This document shows positions 41,660 to 54,852 of a stretch of DNA of 64,000 bases, piece after piece. The notes below the pieces were generated by a model that saw nothing but the letters and a program-made list of their open reading frames with translations, had not been told where the DNA came from and made no database searches. The stretch is taken from assembly GCA_029851415.1 (NCBI GenBank), contig CM056743.1, forward strand, positions 63,828,186 to 63,892,185, read 5' to 3'. The stretch's first letter is position 1. Each line of letters starts with the position of its first letter. The DNA is from Eretmocerus hayati (Eukaryota > Arthropoda > Insecta > Hymenoptera > Aphelinidae). The position numbers were made by a program, and so were the translations under genes.

Positions 41660-42030
41660 CCATTACTTTTTTATTGCTATTCTGTTGCCGCAATCCGAAA
41701 TTCATTGTTGCAAACCCGCCCAAACAATTAATGTTTGGTCTAGCTCCAACTCGAAGCTAGTCCGAACATTGAGTAATTATCAGCCCAACACAATCGCACT
41801 TGACCTATCTTTCATTACTTCTTCATTTTTCCAAGAATCTGTTTCATCCCCCTAGAGTGAATACCGGCCGAGCAATTGATCTTTGGGCTAGCCTCAACCT
41901 GAAGCTAATCCAAACATTGAGTAATGCTCAGCCGATCACAATCGGGCTTGGCCTATCTTCAATTGCTTCCTTATTGCTGTGAGAATCCATCCCGTTGAAT
42001 CGTCTACAGTGAATACCAGCCGAGAAATTA
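41660..42030. repeat. ~148-bp tandem repeat, about 2.5 copies
   Basis: The motif AACATTGAGTAAT recurs at 41765 and 41913, and GTGAATACCRGCCGAG recurs about 150 bp apart at 41857 and 42007. Units are about 75-80% alike by eye. No coding signal. Confidence 0.75.
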
Positions 42031-42059
42031 GCTTCTCACCGAGGTATAGATGAACTCGG

Positions 42060-42620
42060 GAACGGGGCTCAGTATGGTCAAACATAGATTTCGGGCCACA
42101 AATCGTATCCACGCAGATTCTTGACCGATTGATTCTATTCAAAAGGAGTTCTCTCTGTTTTTCCACCCTTCACCACGTGGCACTGCAATAATTTCGATTC
42201 AAACCGTTCTGTAGTCTCGGGAGGGCATCGAATGTTGAACCATTCACCCGCTTGTGATGGATTGCATGTGCCCAGGAATGGTCAGACTTGGGACTATATT
42301 GATATATATATGCTTATCAGACCACTTTGGAGGAGAATTGATAACAGGGAGTGCAAGACGACTCGCGGGATCTGGAGGATACTACAAGCACCATCTCTGC
42401 CAAACACAGGTCTGGTACACAGGGAAGTATCATGCTCTCGTCTCGAGTACAGAGCAACATTCAATGCTCGCCCGAGACTCGAAGACGGTTTCAATCAAAG
42501 TCGTTGCAGTGCCATAGGATGGATGGTAGAAAAACGAAGACAATATTTTCTGAACCAAGTCAATTGGTCAATAATTCGCGCGGATACGATTTGTATCACA
42601 AAATATATGTTTCACCTCAC
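42060..42620. repeat. Foldback repeat, ~180-bp inverted arms
   Basis: The left arm 42060-42245 and right arm 42445-42620 are inverted relatives (around AAATCGTATCC / GGATACGATTT and TTGCAGTGCCA / TGGCACTGCAA). The loop is about 200 bp. The open frame at 42232-42693 lies across the loop and right arm and shows no known motif. Confidence 0.7.
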
Positions 42621-42785
42621 TGTGCGCGGGGACGATACGCCCTATTCCGACAATGTAATGCGCCACCCATGGGTTTTTCCCCAAATTGCGTGATAGATGT
42701 CTATATAACTCTTTACACCATTCGACTCGACCGGCAATCAAAGGAATTGCGAATTAGTGCCTTTTTGCGATTGTCAGGAATCTAG

Positions 42786-43090
42786 TCGTTTCCCAACTAG
42801 CCCTACATCTATTTGTATACGAACTTACTATGCACAGGGGTAGCCTCACATACAGATATACTTCCGATGTATAACAAATAGACATACCCTATACTTTTGT
42901 AAATAAACATAGAGTATCACTCAAATATATGGACATACAGTATGGTCAAACCACGAAAGCTTGGAGGAGCTTCAGAAACCGGGCAAACTCTCCAACGCCC
43001 GCGGGTCTAGACGAGGGGTGCAAGGACAGAGCGCTGCCGCGCCTCACCTGAATTTCTCCTAGTCACGAACGAAGGAGAACGCGGGGTCTG
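42786..43090. other. Unassigned stretch
   Basis: No gene seen. Possible downstream processing signals (AATAAA at about 42900) have no ORF associated with them. Confidence 0.3.
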
Positions 43091-43096
43091 AAAGAG

Positions 43097-43102
43097 TATA
43101 AA
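43097..43102 (+). promoter_or_regulatory. Possible TATA box (TATAAA)
   Basis: TATAAA follows a GC-rich stretch and precedes the 48-bp repeats. It could belong to a solo LTR or a promoter; no ORF follows that supports a gene. Confidence 0.25.
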
Positions 43103-43136
43103 TGAAACTCAAAAGACCTGGCAGAGAGCTTAGGTT

Positions 43137-43285
43137 CACAGTTTACCGCGAGACTCCGTCGAGTACGTTTCGAGCTTTGAAATTCGTAGTTTACCCCGAG
43201 AATCCGTCGAGTACGTCTCGAACGCTTATAACCGCAGTACACCGCGGGCTCCCGTCACGTACGTTTGTCCTCAAAATCACGCGCC
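43137..43285 (+). repeat. ~48-bp tandem repeat, 3 copies
   Basis: Units begin AGTTTACCGCGAG (43139), AGTTTACCCCGAG (43188) and AGTACACCGCGGG (43236) and each contain CGTCRMGTACGT. The 48-base period keeps a short frame open across the units (43102-43308), but no protein is recognised. Confidence 0.75.
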
Positions 43286-43289
43286 GGGC

Positions 43290-45085
43290 TTCTAGTTCTC
43301 AGTACTAACTCACCTACTGACCTGACTACACCGTTCATTAACGCCATCCCGAGTCGAGTACCTCAGCCCTTGACGGACTCCACTCAAATAGAATCAACCC
43401 CAGTACTTTGTAGAGCCTCTCTCTCATAATTGTATTTTGGAATTGATAAACGCAGCTCTAGGGATTCCCCTTGTATTTATTCCACTCCCGAATTTCCACC
43501 TACATACCTGTCGAGTCAGGACTCCCCAGGTGCAGTATTCAACAACCCACATTACGAATTCCCGTAACAAACTAGCGTCAGGAGTGGGATACTGCGTGGA
43601 AAAATTTGGAAAATTTTTTACCGTGTCAACTGCATCGCGCTTACCTGATTCAACTGCATACAGCTGCCACTGACAAGGAGGAGGGACGAGAAGGATGTTC
43701 ATCTGATTCACCTGCTCCATGGCCTACGCAGTATCCGGGTAAGTAATTTTATAATCGTCCCAATTCTTTGTCCTTCGTGGGGAGAGTTGCGAGGCCCAGA
43801 CTTAGATCTCAAAAATTTTCTAGAACCCAAATACAGTCGAACTTTATCATATCAGTGCATATTAATGAAACAACGTGAAATGCAAATCATAACACACTCC
43901 TGCAAGAAAAAGTATTCCTAGTAGGAGGTATCATTCCCGTAGTATTTTTTGATGCTGAATTCGAATCTGTTCTCAGAATTACTCTATCACGTCACATTTT
44001 CTAGGTAATCCTTATCAAAGTCGTAGAAAACCGGATTTTGGTCAACTTTAGGGCTGTACAGTAGGGTGTCCCTTACTTCTCAACATTTTTTAATCTTCAC
44101 GGGCGCCCCCCAGATAGTTTTCAAACGACAGAAAAATGAGAATCCCACTCCTACAATTCCCGGAGAAAATTTTTAAACCGTGCCGACACGGGCCGACATT
44201 TTTTAGGGAAGGGTATCAAAATCAGCTACTAATCCTTCTCGTCTCGGCATGTTCAAAGCCCACGCCAAAACACCTTAGAGTTTTCAAAGTACTCCAAGAC
44301 ATCATTTTCGATGTAAAATTGGCTGCTTAATCCGAATTTGGAGTGATAGCGATGATTCGTTGCGATCTAGATGCCGAAGAATGGAAATTTTCGACAACAA
44401 GACCTCTTTTTCAGTCATTCTTTCCTCATTTTCTCTCTTCCCAGCAGCTCAAAGAGCCACAAAGAATCTCCAAAATACTCATTTCTGTGTAAAATTCCGT
44501 GGAAAACCAATTGCGGATCCCAGTTTTGTGGTAGGAAGGTTTCCGAATCCCAAATTTTGAAACTTTTTCATTTCGTACTTGATTCAATCCATCAATTTTC
44601 GTCCTAAATTTATAGGAGCAGAATTGCTGAAAATTCAATTCAGGTTCAAGTATATTCGTTGTTCTACAGTTTGACTCTGGGATTTTTCTCCTAAATACAC
44701 CAATTTATCTCGAATTGTCACTCGAAACGTCACGTCTAAAGTTCAATTCTCCGAAAAACTGCCCATCGATAACTCTTGTGATTTTGTCTCTCGTAGAGGT
44801 TCATTTCGTTCATCTCAACGGAGCTAAGTAGCTTCCGCCTGAATTCAAAGTAGGGAAACAGCAATAAGATTTCATTCTTTTGCGAAATCGGTTGTCTTCA
44901 GTACTCCGAGTATTTGATTTGCGTGAAGTTAGATATTTTGTAACGTCAGGTAGTGAATTACACGGTCAATTGATTGGTGCATGTGTGAAGTGAGATGCTC
45001 ATTGTGAACATGACATCGCAATTCATTATAGATCAACAAGGATGATATAATCTCTCACCAAGCCGATGCGAATTTTTCCAACAAC
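43290..45085. other. Unassigned 1.8-kb stretch
   Basis: AT-rich; the longest frames are about 100 codons and have no motifs. Nothing recognised. Confidence 0.3.
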
Positions 45086-45089
45086 TTAT

Positions 45090-46065
45090 GAGTCATTCTT
45101 TTTATTATCACCAGGTTTTTGGTCGATGGTCAGGGATTTTTCTGTAACTTCAGGTACATGTTATACATGATGAAAGGAGATGAAAAGCATAGTTTATAGG
45201 TCCCAAAATTCATCCGTGCGGGCTTGACGCGCTATTTTCGTTTTTAAACTTTGCAAAAAAATCGACCTTTTCATTCTTTGATTGATTTTTCACGGATGTA
45301 AGACCCATTAGAAAATTTCTTCCAAACACACATTTCGACGAGAAAAAAGCTGAATTTTATAAAAAAAATACTTTCAAATCTGGAAAGGGTCATTATAACC
45401 TCAAAAAAGTAGTTTTCCTGCATAAAAACGTTTTTTTGGCCTTTTAGTCAGATTTCATCTCGAATTCAATATTCTTATCGGATTCCTCGTCAAATTTTAC
45501 GTTGAAAACCATTCTTAAAAAGTTGGGGCTCGGATGGGATTGGCCGCTATGATTGCAACCTTAGAGACATGGTCATAAAAAAAGTGCTGAATTACGTGGT
45601 TTTGGAGGGAGTTTTATTCCACTGGACAACGAAACTGTGGGTTAGGGATAGTGCATTGGCCGGACGATGACTTTTTTGTGTATTTTTTGACTTAGAAACC
45701 GAATCCGAAAGCAGTTTTGCACCTAGCCATCAGGAATTTCTCCAAATCGCGAAATAGTGAGCTTCTACAAAACTGCGTTTTCAGCTTTTTTTGCAGATTT
45801 CGTAGATATATGATTTAGACGGTGCAACGTTGCAGAGGGCTTTGAGCGTATTCGAACTATGATTTCTCACGTATTTTGGCCTGCTGAACACGATCACAGT
45901 ACTCTTAGAAAGCTAGGATGCGTTCGAGACCAGTCGTAAAGATGATTCTTCGGGTTCTATCAGCGAAATTTGCCTGATTTTGCAGTAATTCTCCAAACGC
46001 TCACGAACCCGACCAGGAACATAGTTTCACAACTCACGAGGGCGTATTTTCTTCGTTTTTATGTG
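45090..46065 (+). repeat. Element I left arm
   Basis: Inverse of 46951-47352 and 55308-55883. Recognisable shared blocks include GCGGCCAATCCCATCC (inverse) and GAGAAATCATAATTCGA (inverse). Confidence 0.85.
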
Positions 46066-46950
46066 TACAACGAGGAAGAAATATTTGCAATATCCCAAAC
46101 ATAGACTAGGTCATCGTACAGATTTCACAATAACAAAGGTTGAAGCAATTCTTCTAGGTGAGCTCATGCCTCCTCATCGTGAGTCAAATTTCGAGTTCTC
46201 TTGTCTAACGTATGTATCTTTGAGATTATCCAAATGATCCCCTTTCAATCACACCCAAATAGTGTATCTAACTCCGGATGCTTCGATCCAGTTGCTTTCG
46301 GAATGGAACTATTGAAGTGCCCACATAACCTTGGGATGGAAGACAATGTGAACATGATTGACAGGATCTTAATGACATATCGAGGTTCATTTGATATTAC
46401 CAAAGTATAGATCCCCGGAACTCCAGATATCGTATCATGGTAACAAAACAGAACTACGCAGAAAACAGTTTCCGATGGCCGTAAAATACTTAGGATTTGA
46501 CTCATTACGAGGAGGCTTGAGCCCTTTCCAGATAATGCTCAGAGCGCCTCTTCCAGAATAGTACATGCTGTTTATGTAGCACTGATCAAACAATGTCCAC
46601 GACAGCACACATGTATTCACGCACACATTAGCTAAGCCGTCAAGTGGCATTAGATGCTCAACCGGCAGTAGAACCGACTGCAGTAGATATATATAGACAC
46701 TCAGCCGCTCGGCTAAAGGCCTCCCGCTCTGCTCCGGTTCAGTCAGTCTTCTTGTGGATCGCGAACAGTACGCACACTCTCCTCCACCTCGAGCATGTAT
46801 CATATAGCTCAATATAGTTTTGCGAACAGTTCAATTAAACCTCTCCTTTAGTTCATTCTGCATTCACCTGAATCCAACCCGCATATAAACACATGCATAT
46901 TGGTCCCATCAGTTCTTGGGTTATCACAAATAACTTCCCCTCATTGGATA
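46066..46950. other. Element I loop, no gene
   Basis: Contains a TATATATAG stretch at about 46686-46695 followed ~50 bp later by TTCAGTCAGT, a TATA-plus-initiator-like pair. No ORF of interest on either strand. Confidence 0.35.
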
Positions 46951-47352
46951 CTTAAAAATGAAGAAAATACGCCCTCGTGAGTCATGGAAGGATCTTCCAG
47001 GTCGATTCCGTGAGCACTCGGAGATTTATTGCAAAATCAGGCAAATTTTGCTGATAACAACTCGAAGAATCATCTTACGACTGGTCTCGAACGCATCCTA
47101 GCTTTCTTAGAGTACTGCCGACGTATTCAGCAGGCCAAAATACGTGAGAAATCATAATTCGAGTACGTTCAAAGCCCGCTGCAACGTTGCACCATCTGAA
47201 TCATATATCTACAAAATCTGCAACAACGCTGAAAACGCAGTTTTGTAGAAGCTCACTATTTCGCGATTTGGAGAAATTCCTGATGGCTAGGTGCTAAACT
47301 AGTTTCGGATCCGGTTTCTACGTCAAAAAATACACGAAGAAGTCATTGTCCG
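46951..47352 (-). repeat. Element I right arm, inner part
   Basis: Inverse of about 45665-46065. It ends at the BEL target duplication GTCCG (47348-47352). Confidence 0.85.
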
Positions 47353-47806
47353 TGTTGGAGCATGAGCTCTTGAGCAGGTCAAATGGCAATGGAAACAGTT
47401 TGGTATTTTTCTGGATTTGGGAGGTGAAAGTACAATACACTAAATTCATAGAATGAATCTTTAATGACTGAAAAAGTGTGGTACACTGATTGGAAAATAG
47501 AATAGTCGCGTGAAGAAAGAGTGAATAAAGAAGGGGGCTCCGGCGCGAGCGCAAAGCTCGCGTAATTAGACTGAGTGCGGACAATGAGCTGTCCGCACGA
47601 TGATCCTGGCGCACCTGAACTCTACTGACCCGCAAGGAGAGCGCGAGAGGGCAGTGACGAAGAGAGCCGTTGAGATCGGCTGTTCGGGGAACTTGAATAT
47701 GATTGGTACTCAATTGACACCTGGCATGATTTTAGTTTGGTCTCTTTTCATTTCAACTGCTCGCTCGCTCTCGACTCCCGGTCTTGAATACACTGGTATT
47801 TGAACA
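47353..47806 (-). repeat. BEL 3' LTR
   Basis: 454 bp, plus-strand ends TGTTGGAGCATG and GGTATTTGAACA. Confidence 0.9.
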
Positions 47807-48410
47807 TGCCGCCCACTTTGATCGATCTAACGGTCAAAAATAATTACAAAACAACTCTAGAAATTGTGGGTCGACATCAACAAAGCAAGGGAGAGATCAT
47901 ACTTCCAACTAGATATAAAAATCAATAAAAAAAAATTATAATTGAAACTAGCTGAATAAATTGCACTGGTCATAATCTCGCAATCAAATTAAACAAAATT
48001 GATCCAAGTCAATGGATTCTAATAATTAGGCGCTACGAGCCAAAACCCAAAAAAAACATTATGGAAACGAGATTAACTCAATATTCTTAGACAAAGAAAC
48101 GCTAGTTAGCGAAACATCAAAATATGGCTATCTCATTTCGAGAAAAGTGAATTCCACTCCCGGAGATAAACTAAATTACTCAAATAATTCGCGGGAAAGG
48201 CTGCCAACGTAGATCCTCAGGTATGACACCGTCCTACATTACGCAACAGCACTGAAATATCATATTACACGTGACTCTAATGGAAATGCAATTCATCTGA
48301 CAATCAAATTGAGGCCCCAAATGACTTCGAACGGAACAGAATTCGCGGGTGACCCGGATCGAGGAAGGAAGTGTGATGTGGTGTCGAAACGCACGCGAAA
48401 AAGATAAGAT
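47807..48410 (-). other. BEL 3' untranslated region and polypurine tract
   Basis: About 600 bp, no coding signal. AAAGTGGGCGGCA on the minus strand directly before the LTR is the likely PPT. Confidence 0.55.
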
Positions 48411-51400
48411 TCATTCATTATCAGTCCGAGGTCTTCTTCTTGAATCTTGATAGGCTTCTTCCACATCAGGTTCCGTCGGCAAGCGAATGAGTTTTACAAT
48501 GGCCCGTTTGAACTCAGAAGTGGCCGTCCTCACAGTGACAACTCGAGTCAATCCATCAGCTCCAGGGTGTAGATGGGTCACTCTGGCTAGTGGCCATTTA
48601 GATGGTGGACTGAGCTCATCCTTCAGCAGTACAATGTCACCAATTTTGATGGGGTCCAGATTTCTAAGCCATTTGGTCCTTTGCTGCATCTGATTTAGCA
48701 CCTCTTTGCGCCATCGGTCCCAAAATCGGTTGCGCATACGCACTAGAATATCTCACCTGCAATTCGAATTAGTTGTCAGATCGACGTCTTCAAAGGGCTC
48801 TGGCACTGCAGTCATCGAACGCCCGATCAGAAAATGATCGGGAGTGAGTGGTACCAAGTCGGTAGCCTCACTACTGATAGGACACAAGGGTCGTGAATTT
48901 AAGCAGGCCTCGATTTGAGAGCATACAGTTGAAGGCTCTTCATAAGTCAAAATTCGATCTTCAACTGCTCGGCGCAGATGATGTTTGAAGCTACGCACAG
49001 CAGCTTCCCAAAGACCACCAAAATGGGGAGACCGAGGCGGAATGAAGTGAAAGTTGACTCCTTCTGGTGCGAGATCCTTAGCAATCTGAGCAGAAACTGA
49101 CGAAGACTTGGTAAATATCTTCTCCAGTTCCTTTTCAGCACCGACGAAGTTTATAGCATTATCGCAATACAAGTGAGAACATTTACCACGTCGAGATACA
49201 AAACGTTTAAAAGCTGCTAAGAAAGCTTCGGACGTCAGATTGGACACTACTTCAATGTGTATTGCTTTTGTAACCATGCAAATGAAGATGGCAATATATG
49301 CTTTGATCGACTTAGCTCCGCGACCAAGTGAGAACAAAATATATACAGGACCTGCATAATCGAATCCCGTGGCCTCAAATGGCATCCTTGGTGATAATCT
49401 CACAGCAGGTAGAGGAGCCATTTGTTGTTCCAGACCTTGGGCGCCATGACGTACACAACTGCTGCAGCGACGGTATACTTGTTGAATCATGCGGGTTGAA
49501 TGGATGATCCAAAATGACCTCAGCAAGTGGCTGCGCATCAACTGGACTCCTCCATGCAGAGTGTGTCGATGAGTCTCCTCTACTAACCTGCGCACAAAGA
49601 CATTCCTATGAGGTAATATGATTGGGTGCTTTTCATTAAAACGGAGGTCAGAATTTTGCAACCTTCCAGCAACTCTCAGCAAACCTCTCTCACACACGAA
49701 TGGCGACAAGAGACGAATAGGACTTTCACGTGGGATATCTTTCTTTCGCGCCAGACAACGCAATTCTTCAGCAAAATGAATTTGCTGAACGACTTTCCAC
49801 ACGGCAAGTTGGGCGGTAGAAATCTCCCTCCAGGTCAGCGCACCACGTTCCCGCTCCTCCTTCTTGAGTTTGGCATTAAAATGCCAAGGAAACAAATACG
49901 CCACAATACGAGCAGCTTTAGCTATTGAGCTAAACTTCTCAAGGGAAGACAATGCATGGGTATCGGGAGTGTTAACCTGAACCTCCACCTCTTCAATGGT
50001 CTCGGATAAAGCGAGAGCTGCTGCAACTTCTTCGTGCTTCTTTTGGGTCATTTCACATACAGGCCAGTCACTCGGCTGCTGCGTGATCCAATCCGGGCCA
50101 TGCCACCAAAGCTTTTCTTCCTTGAGCGCCTCACTTGTCAAGCCGCGCGTGGCGCGGTCAGCCGGATTCTGCGGCCCTTGAACATGGTTCCACTGAGCTT
50201 CTGGAAAGGTGGTTAGTATCATACTCGTCCGATTAGAAACAAAGGTTTCCCAACAAGAGGGGTGACTATCAAGCCAATCTAACACGACCTTACTGTCAGA
50301 CCAACAATACAAAGCCTTCGGCTTATAAGGAAGCTGTGGTATGATGTGCTGTAAGAGGCGCACAACGAGGACTGAGGCACATAATTCTAATTTGGGTATA
50401 CTAGGGGATATTATCAGAGCAGTTTTAGTCTTTGACATTAGTAATATAGAGGACTGTGCTGGAATTGCCAGATATACCGATGCAGCATAAGCTCGATTCG
50501 AAGAATCGCCGAAACCATGAAGGACTAATGAGGTATCCTCAGTCATCTGCAACCACCTGGAAATTCGAATTTCTGACAAAAATTGCATTTGATTACGCAG
50601 CGTTATCCAACGATCGAACAGCTCTCCAACCAGTGGCGTGTCCCAATCGACTTTGGCAATCCACAGATCCTGGATAAGCGTTTTAGTCTGGACCAAAAAT
50701 GGAGCTAACCAACCCATTGGATCGAACAGTCGATCTACTTCAGACAATATCGACCACTTAGTGACGGTAGTCTGAGCCTCGGGTAATAAAATCTTGAAAA
50801 AGAAGAAGTCCCTACAGGGTACCCATTTGAGGCCCAAAGTAGACACCGCTTCTTCCAGATCAACAGATACTTCATCCTGTAAATCGGTTGCGATGACATC
50901 CTGTAGGAGAACCATATTATTCGCCGCCCACTTCCCCGATTCCATACAGCCAGTTTTCATGACACCAATCAGCTGATTCCTTGCTTCGAGCGCGACCTGC
51001 AGAGTATCAGCTCCGCCGAACAAATCATCCATATAGCTCAATAGCTTCAAAATGGCTGCAGCTAAAGGATGTGATGTCTCGTACAAATCAGCAAGGTATA
51101 ATAAAACCCTGATGGCTAAAAAAGGAGCACACACCGTGCCATAAGTTACAGTGAGCAGGACATACACAAGGACGTCGGGACTGTTTAAAGTCCTCCAGAC
51201 TATTCGCTGCCAATCCACACCATCAGGATGCACTGATATTTGTCTGAACATTTTGACGATATCCGTTACAAAGACGAATTCATAAAATCTCCAACGATTT
51301 ATCACATGAGTAAGATCATTGAGCAAATTCGGTCCTTTCAGCAGGCAGTTATTAAGGGTTTCACCATTACCTGTTTTTTGTGACGCGTTGAACACCACAC

Positions 51401-53773
51401 GAATTTTATCGTTGTGGGAAACGGCATGGTGTGGGATATAACAGCAGTCAAGGCGTCGCTCTGCATCAGGCGCGATCCTCATGTGGCCCAGGGTCTGGTA
51501 GTCGGACATGAATTTGGTGTAGGCGGCATCTATCTCTGGATCTCGTCGTCTGCGTCGCTCTGATCGGTAGAGGCATGCCATTGCAATGTTCCTCGAATCT
51601 GTGAGAGATATATCATCGATTTTCTGAGAGAGAGAGAGGTAACCGAACGATGACCTTCTCCTCCGGTGACCGGGTGACAGTTTCAGTAAACTGCTGCTCA
51701 CAATATTCATCATCAGGTGACAGTATACGCTTGGAGGGGATTTGTTCAAGCTTCCAGAATTTTTGAACCGCACTGGACAACGAGGGGGTTAAAGCAAAAT
51801 GACAGAGGGTTGTTGCCATCACCGAACTAGAATACCCCTGATTAGCCGCAACCGGTCCCGTGAGGATCCACCCAAATACAGTGACCTGAGCAATTGGTGT
51901 ATTTACTGGTCCTTTAATCACCCCGTCGAGTAAAATCTGACCATAAATGTCAGCGCTCAACTAGCAATCAATTTCTTGAGGTGTATGAAAATTAGGATCA
52001 GCCAAGGTCAGATGTTTGATATGAGGCCACTCATGCCACTCAATGGGGATATTAGGTAATCGGCGAGTCAAATCGGGCAAAACGAAAGCGTTAAAACGGA
52101 AACTGAATTTCGAATCGCGAGGGGACGATACATATAAACTTACCTCCCCGCGAGCAACAACAGTGATTTCACCGCCAAGCGTGCCAATTCCCAGATTCAC
52201 TTTTTTTGCGTGGCAACGACAGAATAGTAGCGACCCGTTCAGATACGAATGAACTCTCCGCGCAGAGGTCAATCAAAGCGTGAGCTGTGAGACTTTCACC
52301 CGCTTTCGACTTCAATACTACAACAGCCGTAGCAAGCAAACGCGTCCGCTCAATTGTGGTAGAGTGCACCTGCACGGTCATCGCCTGTGCCTCCGCTGCT
52401 GGGGTATTTTTACTATCCCCGGACCCATGACCTGCATCCGAAGGGGGCTTATCATAGTGCAAGAGTGTATTATGCCGAACCTTACACTTCTTGCATTTGA
52501 GACGGAATAAGCGACACTTGTCCGCAAAATGACCTCCTCTCAAACACTGCATGCAACAATGGTTGGATTTACAAAATTCTCTCCGCTCGGACACACTCTT
52601 TTGGGCGAATATTTCACACTTAGGCAACGCATGAGGACCCTTGCAAAGCACACACACGGGCTCTGGTTTACTGTCCGACTCAGTGTTAGTCACATGAGCT
52701 ATGACAGACCTATTCTTCTGGGACGATTGATTTCTAGACGCGTTTTTCGCCGCAGAATCCGAACTATTATTATGACTCGAGGATGTCTGAGATTGCACAT
52801 GAGCAGCATCCCACACTCGCACACGAGTTTCCAGAAAAGTTTTCAAGCCCTCGTAGGTAGAAAATCTGACGTTAGACTCTTGATTCTGCTCCCAACTTTC
52901 CCTAGTTGAGACATCTAACTTGCGAGAAATGCAATGCACGAGCCTATAATTCCACTGAACTACTGGGCATTCCAAATCTTTGAGCCCCTGCACATGCTTT
53001 TCAGCAGAATTCAAGAGGTCACTCATGTCTTGCGGGTTTTTTCCTTTGACCGAATTCAAATTTATTAATCCTTCAAGGTGTAAAAACAATCGGAGCCGAC
53101 GATTATCATAACGCTTGCAAAGCCGCTCCCACGCCATATCAAAATTAGTATCCAATAACGGCACACTACTGATCATCCGAGCGGCATTGCCTTTGACTAC
53201 GCGCTTGAGATGGGACAACTTTCTAACCGGAGCAATATTTTACTTGTCAATGACAAGCGATTTGAATTGTTGCTTCCAAGATTCCCAGTCACATTGCTTT
53301 CCGGAAAATTCGGGGATCTCAGCTTGGGGAATTTCTTGCATCTCCACTGTAGCCCGGAAAAAATCATCCCAATTCATACCTCCGGTAGACTGAAGCGTTG
53401 GCCTAGCCTCCGGTGTGGCAGCAGCCGGCTGGACAGGGAGCATGTCCGTGAGTGTCGATTTAGCGAGAGTGTAATTCAATCCCACGTCCGAATACACGTC
53501 CTCTTGAAAGTACGCCTCGTCTTCCAAATATTTCCTATGCGGGAGCAACTCACGATGACGTTCCCCAAATTCAACCCAATAATCTTCTGAATGCGTCAAG
53601 CGATTTTTCAAAACCGTAGGAGTCAGATTTTCAACTCCTAGTTTTTTTGTATTTTTCACGAAATTCTGAATCAGTTTATCCGTATTGTCCTGTTTTGAAA
53701 TTAGGGACCGGCCCTGAGAACGCCATTCCTTATCCCTAGCAGCGGCAATTTCCTCTGGTGTCGGGTCAGGCAT
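48411..53773 (-). pseudogene. BEL gag-pol polyprotein, broken
   Basis: A single ~1,790-codon frame in origin. Order: gag (53773, PDPTPEEIAAARDKEW), capsid region, cysteine knuckles (CVLCKGPH, CMQCLRGGHFADKC), protease, RT (DIVKMFRQI, YMDDLFGGAD), RNase H (WSDSKVVLDWL), integrase (HGGVQLMRSH, CSSCVRHG, CDNAINFVGAEKEL, WEAAVRS) and a C-terminal DUF5641-like domain. Breaks: in-frame stops at 53240, 51961 and 48753 (the last a TGG-to-TGA type), a +1 in an A7 run near 52201-52207, and a slip in a TC repeat near 51624-51638. The protease site reads DLCAESS, lacking the usual Gly. Non-functional. Confidence 0.9.
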
Positions 53774-54852
53774 GATTTAAATTTCTACTCGCACGGCAAG
53801 TGAAGCGACGAGGACCACAATATACCTAAACACCGAATCTCAACACAACTGGCTGCAATACTATCCACTTATAATTCACGGATAGTTACAGATTGCCCGT
53901 CCGGGCACGACAATTAATGCGACTCTAACTGTCGGCAAATCTACACAACCCAATTGGACTTTCCAGAATGTAACTTTGAGTTACAACGGATGACTGTAAG
54001 ACTCCTTAAACGAGTCAATCCGAAAAAAACTGCTAGCGCCAAGGGCTTGACACCACGAAAGCAAGAAATCTAGACCCAATATGTCATGCATGAAATGCTG
54101 CAACCGCAGTCAAACGCACACAAGATTCGCGAGAGGAACCTTCCCACCGAGCGCAATAATATGCAATATTGAAAGCAAGCAAAGCCATGCAGTGCAGGAC
54201 TAACGCTCGCCGAGCTTATTTGGTAGTGCGCTCCTCATACATATGTGAGCTCTATCGCTCACGTCGGTGAGCCGACTCATTGAAATCATTAGCTGAAGAG
54301 AATCGTACAGCTGTGCGCTACTCCCCACACATACATATTTGTATATGCCAATATAATGCTCGACGTCACGCGCACTATAGTTCGATCGCACGAGCGAAAG
54401 AGTGAGCCAAGCGAGAGAGAGAGAGATAGCGAGCGGAATATAGGTATGAAGACTTACCATCCGCAGCCGCGCGTGATAACGCGCGCGGCTTACCCTCTCC
54501 TCTTATGCTGCACCTGCTGATGGGTGATGCTCTGCAGGGGGCGGGACAGCTGGTATTAGCGCCGGCAACGATGGCTACTGCACGGCGCCCTGATGATGAG
54601 CTTCCGCCGGTGATTGCGCGCCCGCAAAGCACGCCGAAAATTCGTCGCGCGGGCTTGTGCTTCACCGAAACGCGCGCCCTGAGCGAGCTCGCCGATGATT
54701 CACTGCACCACTTATGACCGCGTGCGCCCGAGTATTCAGCAAACTGGAGCAGCCGGTGCCCACTTCACTCACGGCACTCTGTAGCTCATTCACTGAGCTA
54801 CACTTACACTCCCGGAATCCACGAAGATCGACCACGCTCTAGCTACCAAAAT
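53774..54852 (-). other. BEL 5' leader
   Basis: About 1.08 kb from the LTR to the gag start. It includes a GC-rich block (54480-54720) and a GA run (54413-54428). Directly inside the LTR the minus strand reads TGGTAGCTAGAGCGTGG, a candidate primer-binding site (TGG start) whose tRNA I cannot name. Confidence 0.6.

Noticed and set aside
42232..42785. Two overlapping 145-153-codon frames as genes
   Set aside because: They cross a foldback arm and overlap in different frames without any motif.
43102..43308. 68-codon repeat protein
   Set aside because: Open only because the 48-bp period is a multiple of three; no start context or homology.
46680..46760. TATA plus initiator in the loop of element I as a gene promoter
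   Set aside because: No ORF or transcript-like signal follows; a solo LTR is possible but no ends were found.
54505..54717. 70-codon frame in the BEL leader
   Set aside because: Lies on the opposite strand to the element in a GC-rich leader, where chance frames are common.
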